DNA of 64,000 nt from DATLGB01 sp963740765 (GTDB taxonomy: Bacteria; Actinomycetota; Thermoleophilia; Solirubrobacterales; Solirubrobacteraceae). The translations under genes and the position numbers were made by a program. The first letter of the stretch is position 1. Each line of letters opens with the position of its first letter. The notes below the pieces were generated by a model. It ran no database searches. It was given only the letters and a program-made list of their open reading frames with translations, and was not told the origin of the DNA. The stretch spans positions 1-64,000 of the forward strand of contig CAVUFN010000017.1 in the NCBI GenBank assembly GCA_963740765.1. The letters run 5' to 3'. Shown here in pieces: positions 7,660-15,201 of the stretch.

Positions 7660-8675
7660 CCGAAGGACCCGGCGTGCCGGGCGCTCCAGGCGAGGAAGCG
7701 CTCGGCCGCGTCCGGGCTGGTCCGCATGCGCCCGGCCCGCTGCCGGCGCGCGTGGTCGGTCTCGGGGCGGGTGAACGTCCAGCCGAGCGTGGCCAGCCGG
7801 CGGCACATCAGGAAGGTCGGCAGCTCGGCCAGGTCGGCATCGGGCAGCTCGCCCTCACGGCGGTAGCCCGCGACGAGCGCGTCCCTGACCGCCGGGAACC
7901 GCTCGTCGGCCTCGAGCGGGTAGAGGACGCTGGCGAGCTCGTAGAGGTACCAGCCCGGTCCGCAGTCGTCGAAGTCGATCACGGTCGTGGCTCCGTCCTG
8001 CGCCACCAGCACGTTCTCGAAGCCGAGGTCGGCATGGATGAGCCCGAAGCGATCCGGCGCGGCGCCGATCGCGGCCAGGCGCCGTCGCACGACGTCGCGC
8101 GCGACCAGCAGCAGACCCCGGCTGGCGGCGCTCCACACGCCGGGCGGGCACGGGTCGCCCCAGCGCGGCGTGTCGCCGACGAGCGCCTCGAGGTCCCAGG
8201 CGGGCCGCTCGAACCACGCCGGCGGCGTCCATTCGCGGGCGTGACGGTGGATCCGCGCCATGAGTGTGCCAAGGCGTTCCCAGGGATCGGCCGCCTCGAC
8301 CTGCGGCAGCGGGACGCCGGGAACCCACTCGAAGCCGACCACCGTCTCGTCGCGTCCGCCGAAGGTGACCTGCTGAACAACGGCTCCGTCGCGCCCGGCC
8401 ACCGGAGCGGGCGTACTGAGCCCGCCGGCGCGCAGGGCATCCATCCAGGCGACCTCCGAGCGGATGGCCATGGCCGTCTGGTAGCCCGGACGCGTGAGGC
8501 GCAGGGCGAACGAGCGGTCGGCGTCCGTGACCCGGAACGTCGCGTTCTCGCCGAGGCGGACGAACTCCACCGTGGCGCCGGGTGCGACCCCGTAGTGCGC
8601 GAGCGCGGCGCGCGCGAGCGCCGTCAGGTCCGCGCGACCCGCCGGAGGATTGCCGCTACCGCTGGTCGGGTTCAC
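7656..8675 (-). CDS. APH/choline-kinase-like small-molecule phosphotransferase
   Basis: A 339-residue protein of the aminoglycoside phosphotransferase/hydroxylysine kinase fold. The Brenner motif LIHADLGFENVL lies near residue 213 (catalytic Asp and metal-binding Asn) and the metal Asp lies in VIDFDDCG. The ATP-binding lobe is at residues 35-110. The GTG start at 8675 lies inside the 3' end of the class III aminotransferase gene upstream, with a 20-base overlap that implies translational coupling. In hydroxylysine, ethanolamine and 1-amino-2-propanol catabolism a kinase of this fold acts with a class III PLP phospho-lyase, so an amino-alcohol substrate is a reasonable inference. Antibiotic modification is less likely in this context. 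Confidence 0.75.
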   Translation of the reverse strand: MNPTSGSGNPPAGRADLTALARAALAHYGVAPGATVEFVRLGENATFRVTDADRSFALRLTRPGYQTAMAIRSEVAWMDALRAGGLSTPAPVAGRDGAVVQQVTFGGRDETVVGFEWVPGVPLPQVEAADPWERLGTLMARIHRHAREWTPPAWFERPAWDLEALVGDTPRWGDPCPPGVWSAASRGLLLVARDVVRRRLAAIGAAPDRFGLIHADLGFENVLVAQDGATTVIDFDDCGPGWYLYELASVLYPLEADERFPAVRDALVAGYRREGELPDADLAELPTFLMCRRLATLGWTFTRPETDHARRQRAGRMRTSPDAAERFLAWSARHAGSFG

Positions 8676-9927
8676 GCCGGTGCCGCCGGGGGACGGGGCG
8701 ATCGGCGTCCTTGGCCGCCGCCAGCGCGTCGGCGAGCCGCTCCAAGACCAGGTCGAGGTCCGGCTCGGAGAGCAGCAACCCGGGCTTGAACTGCAGCACC
8801 GACTGGTCGAACCCCGACGCGATCGCCCAGACGCCGCGCTCGAACAGCTCCTGCTGCAGGTAGACCGCGCCGTCGGGATGGCCGACGCGCAGCCCGATGA
8901 TCAGGCCGTTCTGCCGCACCTCCGTCAGGAACGGCTGGTCGCTCTGGATCCGAGCGAGGTCCGCGCGCAGGCGCTCGATCAGCCGCCGCACGTGATCGAC
9001 GACCGCGGGCCGGGTGGTGATCTCGAGGACGGTCAGGGCGACCCGGCAGCCGATCTCCGACCCGCCGAAGGTCGACACGTGGCCCCAGCCGGACTCGTGC
9101 AGCCAGCCGGCGAGCCGGCTGCTGATGACCGTGGCCGCGATCGGGTGGATGCCGCCGGACAGCCCCTTGCCGGTGACGAGGATGTCCGGCACCACGCCGT
9201 GCGCCTCGACGGCCCAGAGGCTGCCGCTGCGGCCCAGGCCCGTCTGCACCTCGTCGGCGATGTACGCGGCCCCGTGCTCGTCGCACAGCGCGCGCACGCC
9301 GCGCAGGTAGCCCGGCGGCGGCACCGGGAAGCCGTACGTCGCGGGGACGGTCTCGAGGATCACGCCGGCGACGTCCCCGGCGCGCAGGGCCGCCTCCATC
9401 GGCTCCAGCTCGCCGAAGGGAACCGTGACGAAGTCGGGGGAGTCGGAGAGGAAGTAGCGCGCGGACGAGTCGTCGCCGGCGGCGCCCGACAGGCCGGTGC
9501 GCCCGTGATAGCCGGCGTCGAGCGCGACGATCCGGCGGCGGCCGGTCGCCTGTCGTGCGGTCTTGATCGCGACGTCGTTGGCCTCGCCGCCGCTCGGGCA
9601 GAAGACCGAGTAGGTGAGATCGCCGGGCGTGTGGCGCGCGAGTTCGCGGCCCAGCTCGGCGCGGGCGGCGCTCGCGAAGTGGTGGTTGCCGATGTCGACC
9701 TCCGCCATGGCCGACGTCGCCGCCGCGACGACCTCCGGGTGGCGGTGGCCGAGGTTGTAGGTGCCGCCGTTGAGGTGCAGGTCGAGCAGCTCGCGCCCGT
9801 CCAGGTCCCAGAGGCGGTAGCCCTCGCGGCGCCCGATGACCAGCTGGGTGCCGAACGCATCCCAGGTCTGGACCCGGTGCGGGGCGACGAAGCGGCGTGT
9901 CAGTTCGAGGACGTCGGCTTTCTCCAC
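8656..9927 (-). CDS. Class III PLP aminotransferase or phospho-lyase
   Basis: A fold-type I PLP enzyme of the class III (ornithine/GABA aminotransferase) family. Visible landmarks are LWDLDGRELLDLHLNGG, FCPSGGEANDVAIKTAR, DAGYHGRTG, DEVQTGLGRSG and VTGKGLSGGIHP, whose Lys (about residue 253) should bind PLP. The GTG at 9927 gives VEKADVLELTRRFV, a family-like N-terminus, and leaves the operator-like repeats at 9942-9964 in non-coding DNA; an alternative ATG at 9990 would add 21 residues and place them in the coding region. The overlapping kinase suggests phospho-lyase chemistry (loss of phosphate and ammonia from a phosphorylated amino alcohol), but an ordinary aminotransferase cannot be excluded. 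Confidence 0.8.
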   Translation of the reverse strand: MEKADVLELTRRFVAPHRVQTWDAFGTQLVIGRREGYRLWDLDGRELLDLHLNGGTYNLGHRHPEVVAAATSAMAEVDIGNHHFASAARAELGRELARHTPGDLTYSVFCPSGGEANDVAIKTARQATGRRRIVALDAGYHGRTGLSGAAGDDSSARYFLSDSPDFVTVPFGELEPMEAALRAGDVAGVILETVPATYGFPVPPPGYLRGVRALCDEHGAAYIADEVQTGLGRSGSLWAVEAHGVVPDILVTGKGLSGGIHPIAATVISSRLAGWLHESGWGHVSTFGGSEIGCRVALTVLEITTRPAVVDHVRRLIERLRADLARIQSDQPFLTEVRQNGLIIGLRVGHPDGAVYLQQELFERGVWAIASGFDQSVLQFKPGLLLSEPDLDLVLERLADALAAAKDADRPVPRRHRREPDQR

Positions 9928-9941
9928 GTCGACACACTGTC

Positions 9942-9964
9942 CCAATTCTGCGAATTGGATGCAG
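9942..9964 (-). promoter_or_regulatory. Operator-like repeats upstream of the minus-strand aminotransferase
   Basis: A 7-bp inverted repeat CCAATTC-TGC-GAATTGG (9942-9958) overlaps TTGGATGCAG (9955-9964), a degenerate version of the island palindrome. They lie 15-37 bases upstream of the GTG at 9927. This is the weakest member of the operator set. Confidence 0.4.
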
Positions 9965-10051
9965 TCTGGTGGTTTCGCAGGATCCGGCATGGCCCTAAGC
10001 GGCCTGGCGCTGAGGGTCGAGGAGTCTGGATCTCGACCGAGCCTGACACGA

Positions 10052-10095
10052 TTGGATCCAAAATCTTGACTTTGGCCCGTGGCCGCGCATAGGGT
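10052..10095 (+). promoter_or_regulatory. Operator and promoter of the aminotransferase-lactonase operon
   Basis: A perfect TTGGATCCAA at 10052-10061 ends 4 bases before TTGACT (10066-10071), a good -35. TAGGGT at 10090-10095 is a plausible -10 with an 18-base spacer. The operator-to--35 spacing is the same as at the transketolase promoter near 12.3 kb. Confidence 0.6.
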
Positions 10096-10126
10096 TGCCG
10101 GAGGGACCAATGAGCGGCGAGGAGAC

Positions 10127-11419
10127 ATGAGCGCACCAGTGACGGCCAGGCAGACACGGCTCTGGCACCCCTTCTCGGACATGTCGGCGGTGGCCGGCCA
10201 CGAGCTCGTCCTCGAGCGCGCGGAGGGTGTGTGGTTGTGGGACAGCGACGGCAACCGCTACATCGACGGCACGTCGAGCCTCTGGTACGCGAACATCGGT
10301 CACGGTCGCCGGCGCATGGCCGAGGCGATCGCCGAGCAGATCGTGCAGCTGGACGCCTACTCGATCTTCGGTGACATCACCAACCCGCCGGCGGAAGCAC
10401 TGGCCAGCCGGCTCTCCGACCTCGCCCCGATGGAGGACGCGCGCGTGCTCCTGACGACCGGCGGCGGGGACAGCATCGAGACCGCGGCCAAGCTCGCCCG
10501 CTTCCATTTCGCCACGCAGGGACAGCCCGAGCGCACGCACGTGATCAGCCGCAGCGGCAGCTTCCACGGCGTGTTCGGCTTCGGGACCAGCCTCGGCGGG
10601 ATCGAGGGCAACCGCGCGTCGTTCGGGCCGCTCGTGCCTGACACGTCGCAGGTCCAGTACGACTCGCTCGCCGCCCTCGAGGACGAGATCCAGCGCGTCG
10701 GCCCGGAGCGCGTCGCCGCGTTCTTCTTCGAGCCGGTCATCGGCGCCGGCGGCGTCCTTCATCCGCCGGAGGGCTACGTCGAAGGCATCGCCGACGTCTG
10801 CCGCAGCCACGGGGTCCTGCTCGTCTGCGACGCGGTCATCTCCGGCTTTGGCCGGCTCGGGACGTGGTTCGGCATCGAGCGCTTCGGCGTGACGCCAGAC
10901 ATGATCGTGTTCGCCAAGGGCGTCACCTCCGGCTATCTGCCGCTGGGCGGCGTGGTGGTGTCGAGCGAGATCGCCGACCCGCTGTGGAACGGCGACCAGC
11001 ATCGCGTCTGGCGTCACGGAACGACGTACGCCGGGCACCCGACCTGCTGCGTCGCGGCGCTCACCAACCTCGACATCATGGAGGAGGAGGGACTGCTGGA
11101 GGCCAGCGGACGGCTCGAGCAGCAGCTCGAGCAGGCGTTGCGACCGCTCGAGCAGCACCCCGCCGTGAAGGAGGTCCGCGCCGGCCTCGGCTTCGTCGCG
11201 GCGATCCAGCTCCGCGACGAGATCCTCGCCCGCGACGCCGGCGCGGCGGTCAAGCTCGCTCAGGCGGTGCGCCGACGCGGCGTCATCCTGCGCCCGCTCG
11301 CGCGCGAGATCGCGCTTTCCCCGCCACTGGTCTGCGACGACGAGCACATCGAGTTCATGCGTGTGGCGATCAGCGCAGCGCTGGACGAGGCCGCTTCCCC
11401 CCTTCTCGAAGAAAGCTGA
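10127..11419 (+). CDS. Class III aminotransferase (omega-amine/pyruvate type)
   Basis: A 430-residue PLP aminotransferase. The N-terminus TRLWHPFSDM, then LWDSDGNRYIDGTSSLWYAN, TTGGGDSIETAAKLAR, CDAVISGFGRLGTWFG and FAKGVTSGYLPLGG (PLP Lys about 264), match the taurine/beta-alanine/putrescine-pyruvate group. It is clearly a paralogue of the aminotransferase at 48.3-49.5 kb, which starts TRLWHPFADM and shares the same active-site segments. The ATG at 10127 is preceded by GAGGAG. A metallo-beta-lactamase gene follows after 7 bases in the same operon. It probably moves an amino group from an imported amine to pyruvate or a 2-oxo acid; the exact donor is unknown. Confidence 0.88.
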   Translation: MSAPVTARQTRLWHPFSDMSAVAGHELVLERAEGVWLWDSDGNRYIDGTSSLWYANIGHGRRRMAEAIAEQIVQLDAYSIFGDITNPPAEALASRLSDLAPMEDARVLLTTGGGDSIETAAKLARFHFATQGQPERTHVISRSGSFHGVFGFGTSLGGIEGNRASFGPLVPDTSQVQYDSLAALEDEIQRVGPERVAAFFFEPVIGAGGVLHPPEGYVEGIADVCRSHGVLLVCDAVISGFGRLGTWFGIERFGVTPDMIVFAKGVTSGYLPLGGVVVSSEIADPLWNGDQHRVWRHGTTYAGHPTCCVAALTNLDIMEEEGLLEASGRLEQQLEQALRPLEQHPAVKEVRAGLGFVAAIQLRDEILARDAGAAVKLAQAVRRRGVILRPLAREIALSPPLVCDDEHIEFMRVAISAALDEAASPLLEES

Positions 11420-11426
11420 GGCACGC

Positions 11427-12206
11427 ATGACCCCGATACGGCTCTATGCCCTGCACTGCGGCGGCGACGTGAGCGACATGGCCGTCTTCGACCCGTTCGA
11501 CGCGGACGTCGGGACGAAGGTCTACAACCCGTACTTCTTCTACGTCATCCAGCACCCGGACGGGACGTTGCTGTTCGACAGCGGGACGCATCCCGACCTC
11601 GCGACCCAGCCGGAGAAGCGCCTCGGTTCCGCGGCGGCGGACTTCGAGGTGCGCCTCTCCCCGGAGGACAACGTGGAGTCGCGCCTCGCGTCGATCGGGC
11701 TGCGGCCGTCCGACATCGACATCGTCGTGCAGTCGCATCTGCACTTCGATCACGCCGGCGGACTGGGATGGCTGCAGCACGCGCCGATCCTCGTCCAGGC
11801 CGAGGAGCGGGCGTTCGCCGCCAACCCGCCCGTCTACCAGCAGGCCATCTACCTGCCCGACGACTTCGGCATGGAGCTCAAGTGGCAGGAGCTCGACGGG
11901 GAGCACGACGTCTTCGGCGACGGGCGCGTGATCGCCATCCCGACACCGGGGCACACGCGCGGCCACCAATCGCTGCTGGTGCACCTCGAGGGGCAGACGA
12001 TCTTCCTGCTCGCCGACGCCACGTACCTGTTGAGCAAGCTGCGGGTCCGGGCGCTTCCCGCTGTCCTGTGGAGCCCGGACGCGATGATCGACAGCTGGGA
12101 CCGCATCGAGGAGATCGAGCGCACGGAGAAGGCCCACCTCATGACGACCCACGAGCTCGACTACGAGACCAGCGTCCGGATGGCTCCGGACGCGTGGTAC
12201 GAGTAG
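11427..12206 (+). CDS. Metallo-beta-lactamase-fold hydrolase, AHL-lactonase-like
   Basis: A 259-residue metal-dependent hydrolase. The dinuclear zinc motif HLHFDHAGG lies near residue 105, with further ligands in PTPGHTRGHQS and the late HELDYETS. The N-terminal pattern (LYALHCGG, then FDSGTHPDL) and length are those of the quorum-quenching N-acyl homoserine lactonase subfamily, which also includes many hydrolases of unknown substrate. Its position 7 bases after an aminotransferase gene under the same promoter argues for a catabolic role, for example opening a lactone or lactam formed from the deaminated substrate. No signal peptide is seen, so it is cytoplasmic. Confidence 0.8.
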   Translation: MTPIRLYALHCGGDVSDMAVFDPFDADVGTKVYNPYFFYVIQHPDGTLLFDSGTHPDLATQPEKRLGSAAADFEVRLSPEDNVESRLASIGLRPSDIDIVVQSHLHFDHAGGLGWLQHAPILVQAEERAFAANPPVYQQAIYLPDDFGMELKWQELDGEHDVFGDGRVIAIPTPGHTRGHQSLLVHLEGQTIFLLADATYLLSKLRVRALPAVLWSPDAMIDSWDRIEEIERTEKAHLMTTHELDYETSVRMAPDAWYE

Positions 12207-12220
12207 CGCGCCGAATCCCC

Positions 12221-12254
12221 GATTTCGGATCCGAAATCGAATATGCGTATCCAA
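12221..12254. promoter_or_regulatory. Palindrome and half-site, additional operators
   Basis: An 18-bp perfect palindrome GATTTCGGATCCGAAATC (12221-12238) is followed by GCGTATCCAA (12245-12254), the reverse complement of a TTGGATACGC half-site. Both share the GGATCC/GGATAC core with the other operators of the island. The palindrome lies just after the lactonase stop, so it could also form a small terminator hairpin, but it has no loop or T tract. Confidence 0.45.
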
Positions 12255-12306
12255 TCATGTCCGCTATCGGTCCGAAACCGCCTAGGAAAGCCCACGAAAT
12301 CGCGGA

Positions 12307-12349
12307 TCGGATCCAATTGCTAGACATGGCAACCACTGCGTGTTACGTT
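12307..12349 (+). promoter_or_regulatory. Operator and promoter of the transketolase-E1-transaminase operon
   Basis: TCGGATCCAA (12307-12316) ends 4 bases before TAGACA (12321-12326), which is spaced exactly 17 bases from TACGTT (12344-12349), a plausible -35/-10 pair. The next gene starts at 12394 after the ribosome-binding sequence AGGGAGAAGC. Confidence 0.55.
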
Positions 12350-12393
12350 CACGACCGCGGCCACCGAGCGTCCAGACGCCGCCAGGGAGAAGC

Positions 12394-13260
12394 GTGAAGC
12401 ACGGTCAACAACAGGCAGCTCCGGAGCCGGCTGCGATCGATCCCAAGCGCGTCGACGACTGCGCGCGGTTCATCCGCGCGGAGACGGTTCGGCTGATCGG
12501 GATCGCCAAGAGCGGGCACTTCACCAGCGTCTTCTCCTGCGCCGAGATCCTCGCGGCCCTGTACTCGGGAGTGATGCGCCTCGGAGACGATCCGGACTGG
12601 CCCGAGCGCGACCGGCTGATCCTGTCCAAGGGCCACTGCGCCGTCGGCGTCTACCCGCTCCTCGCCGAGCGGGGCTACTTCCCGGCCGAGTGGCTGGACA
12701 GCTACACCCGCGTCGGGAGCCCGCTCGGCGACCACCCCGACATGCGCCGCGTTCCCGGCATCGACTTCTCGTCGGGATCGCTCGGGCATGGGCTCTCGAT
12801 CGGCGTCGGCATGGCCGCGGCTGCGCGCCTGCGGGGGTACGACGCGTCGCGCGTCTACGTCCTCCTCGGTGACCAGGAGCTCAACGAGGGACAGGTGTGG
12901 GAAGCGGCGCAGGCCGCATCGCACTTCGGCCTGGGCAACCTCGTCGCGATCGTCGACCGCAACCAGATGGGCCTCGACGGACGCACCGAGGAGATCATGC
13001 CGGTCGATCCGATCGCGGAGCGCCTCCGGGCGTTCGGCTGGCGGGTGGACGAGGTCGCCGACGGCCACGACGCGACGGCGCTGCTCGACTCGTTCGCGTC
13101 GCTCCCGCCCGCAGGATCCGCGGTCCCGTCCTGCATCGTCGCATCGACGGTCAAGGGCAAGGGCGTCCGGTACATGGAGCTGTCGCGGACGTGGCACCTC
13201 GGCTTCCTGTCTCCGGAGGACGAGCAGGCGACGCTCCGGGAGATCGCCGGTCATGCCTGA
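12394..13260 (+). CDS. Transketolase, N-terminal subunit (TPP-binding)
   Basis: A 288-residue protein equal to the N-terminal third to half of transketolase. LSKGHCAVGVYPLLAERGYF, SSGSLGHGLSIGVGMA and the thiamine diphosphate motif GDQELNEGQVWEAAQAA (from about residue 160, ending at a VDRNQ segment) are intact. The second half is a separate gene that starts within this one (8-base overlap), so the active enzyme is presumably a heterotetramer of the two. Split transketolases occur widely in bacteria, often in sugar or branched-carbon catabolic operons rather than in the central pentose pathway. The GTG at 12394 is chosen for its strong upstream AGGGAGAA. Confidence 0.9.
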   Translation: MKHGQQQAAPEPAAIDPKRVDDCARFIRAETVRLIGIAKSGHFTSVFSCAEILAALYSGVMRLGDDPDWPERDRLILSKGHCAVGVYPLLAERGYFPAEWLDSYTRVGSPLGDHPDMRRVPGIDFSSGSLGHGLSIGVGMAAAARLRGYDASRVYVLLGDQELNEGQVWEAAQAASHFGLGNLVAIVDRNQMGLDGRTEEIMPVDPIAERLRAFGWRVDEVADGHDATALLDSFASLPPAGSAVPSCIVASTVKGKGVRYMELSRTWHLGFLSPEDEQATLREIAGHA

Positions 13261-14263
13261 CGCCTTCTACGCGCCGGTCCCGACCGATCCCAGCTGGGAC
13301 CTCGCCACCTCCGCACGGCTGTCTAGGTCCGCGGTCGCCGGCGAGGTGCTCGCCGACATGGCCGACGAGGACGAGCGGATCGTCGTCCTCACCGCGGATC
13401 TCAAGTACTCCAACCGGACCGCGGACTTCGCCGCTCGCCATCCCGACCGGTTCCTGAACCTGGGCATCGCCGAGCAGAACATGCTCAGCGTCGCGGCCGG
13501 CATGGCCACGCTCGGGTACATCCCGTACGCAGCCTCGTTCGCCAGCTTCGTGAGCCTGCTCGGCGCCGAGCAGCTGCGCACGGACCTGGCCTACCCCGGG
13601 CTGCGCGTCCGCGTCCTCGCCCATCACGCCGGCATCTCGCTCGGCTTCTACGGCACCTCGCACCACGCGACCGAGGACCTCGGCCTGCTGCGGTCGATGG
13701 CGGGGATGACCGTCGTCTGCCCGTGCGACGCGCGCGCCACGGCGTGGGCGCTGCGCGCCACGGTCGAGGTCGACGGACCGGTCTACCTGCGGCTCGGCCG
13801 CGGCCGCGAGCCCGACGTCTACGACGACGCCATGGCGGCCGAGCTCCGGCTCGATCGGCTCGGCGTGCTTCGACGGGGGACCGACCTGGCGATCGTGGCC
13901 AACGGGATCACCGTCGCGCCCGCGCTCGAGGCCGCGCGGCGACTGGCCGCCGAGGACGGCATCGAAGCGACCGTCGTGGACGTCCACACCGTGCGCCCGT
14001 TCGACGCCGACGGGCTCTGCCGCGTGGCTGCTGCGACCCCGCGACTGCTTGTGGCCGAGGAGCACAACGTCATCGGCGGCGTCGCCAGCGCCTGCGCCGA
14101 CGCGCTGATTGACGGCGGCGTGCCGGACGTCGAGCTCCGCCGCCTGGGCATGCCGGCCGACGAGTACGCGCTGATCGGACCCCCGACCGGGCTGTACCGC
14201 CACTACGGCATGGACGCCGACGGCATCCTCGCCGCGGCTCGGACGCTGGTCGGGCGGTCATGA
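13253..14263 (+). CDS. Transketolase, C-terminal subunit
   Basis: A 336-residue partner of the preceding gene, covering the pyrimidine-binding and C-terminal domains. FLNLGIAEQNMLSVAAGMA contains the Glu that activates thiamine diphosphate; later landmarks are SHHATEDLGLLRSM, the phosphate/substrate-region equivalent YLRLGRGREP, and VVDVHTVRPFD. The start overlaps the upstream stop as ATGCCTGA, and the E1 alpha gene starts in its own stop codon (ATGA), so four or more proteins are translationally coupled. In this setting it likely moves a two-carbon unit from a substrate-derived ketone or keto-sugar, but the donor is unknown. Confidence 0.9.
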   Translation: MPDAFYAPVPTDPSWDLATSARLSRSAVAGEVLADMADEDERIVVLTADLKYSNRTADFAARHPDRFLNLGIAEQNMLSVAAGMATLGYIPYAASFASFVSLLGAEQLRTDLAYPGLRVRVLAHHAGISLGFYGTSHHATEDLGLLRSMAGMTVVCPCDARATAWALRATVEVDGPVYLRLGRGREPDVYDDAMAAELRLDRLGVLRRGTDLAIVANGITVAPALEAARRLAAEDGIEATVVDVHTVRPFDADGLCRVAAATPRLLVAEEHNVIGGVASACADALIDGGVPDVELRRLGMPADEYALIGPPTGLYRHYGMDADGILAAARTLVGRS

Positions 14264-15201
14264 CGCTCGCGGCCATGTACGAGCAGATGCTCCTGATCCG
14301 GCGCTTCGAGGAGGAGGTCGAGCGGCTGTTCCTGCGCGGGCAGGTGCACGGGACCACGCACCTCTGCACCGGCCAGGAAGCGGTCTCCGTGGGCGTCGCC
14401 GCGGCGCTACGCGGCGATGACCTGCTCGCGGCCACCTACCGCGGTCACGGTCACGCGCTCGCACGCGGAGTCGATCTCACGGGTCTCGCAGCCGAGCTGA
14501 TGGGACGCGCGACGGGCACCTGCGGCGGGCGGGCGGGCTCGATGAACGTGATCGATCTCGAACACGGGCTGCTCGGCTGCTTCGGGATCGTGGGCGGCAC
14601 GATGGCCGCGGCGACCGGGGCCGCGTTCGCGTTCCGCGGCACGGGTCGTGTCGCGGTCGCGATGTTCGGTGACGGGACCGCCAACCAGGCCTACTTCGCC
14701 GAATGCCTCAACTTCGCCGCGGTCTTCCAGCTGCCCGTCCTGTTCATCTGCGAGCACAACCTCTACGGCGAGTACACGCCCTGGAAGCAGGTCACGGCGG
14801 GCGCGGACATCCCGGCCCGCGCCGCCGTCCTCGGCATCCCGGCCGGCAGTGTCGACGGCAACGACCCGGTGGCTGTCTTCGGCGCCGTGAGCGAGGCAGT
14901 CGCCCGTGCCCGCGAAGGCCATGGCCCGAGCTTCGTCGAATGCCGGACCTACCGGTTCGCCGGACACTCCCGCACCGATCCCGGGCTGTACCGGCCCGAG
15001 GGCGAGCTCGAAGCCTGGCGCGAGCGTGATCCGATCACCGTCGCCGCGGCGGCGATCCGCTCCCGCGCCGAAGGCCCCGGCGATGCGGTGGCCGACATCG
15101 ATGCCAGAGTCGAGGCGCACATCACGGAGAGCTTCGACCTGGCGCTCGCCGCGCCGTTTCCCTCCGTCGATGAACGGGTTCTGGAGTACTGCGTTGCCTG
15201 A
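14260..15201 (+). CDS. 2-oxo acid/acetoin dehydrogenase E1 alpha subunit
   Basis: A 313-residue thiamine-dependent subunit. It begins MYEQMLLIRRFEEEVERLF, continues with YRGHGHALARG, GGRAGSMNV and GIVGGTMAAATGAA, and carries the TPP motif GDGTANQAYFAECLNFAA (from about residue 138). The short length, without an N-terminal extension, is typical of acetoin- or branched-chain-type E1 alpha. It pairs with the E1 beta gene that overlaps its 3' end and probably with the E2 encoded at 5.7-6.8 kb. The ATG overlaps the upstream TGA. Confidence 0.92.
   Translation: MTLAAMYEQMLLIRRFEEEVERLFLRGQVHGTTHLCTGQEAVSVGVAAALRGDDLLAATYRGHGHALARGVDLTGLAAELMGRATGTCGGRAGSMNVIDLEHGLLGCFGIVGGTMAAATGAAFAFRGTGRVAVAMFGDGTANQAYFAECLNFAAVFQLPVLFICEHNLYGEYTPWKQVTAGADIPARAAVLGIPAGSVDGNDPVAVFGAVSEAVARAREGHGPSFVECRTYRFAGHSRTDPGLYRPEGELEAWRERDPITVAAAAIRSRAEGPGDAVADIDARVEAHITESFDLALAAPFPSVDERVLEYCVA

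Noticed and set aside
7656..8675. Aminoglycoside resistance gene
   Set aside because: The fold is right, but the gene overlaps a catabolic PLP enzyme gene in a GntR-controlled island, so a metabolic kinase is more likely.
12221..12238. Palindrome as a transcription terminator after the lactonase gene
   Set aside because: It has no loop or T tract and shares its GGATCC core with the operator sites nearby; regulation is the better explanation, though a terminator role is not excluded.
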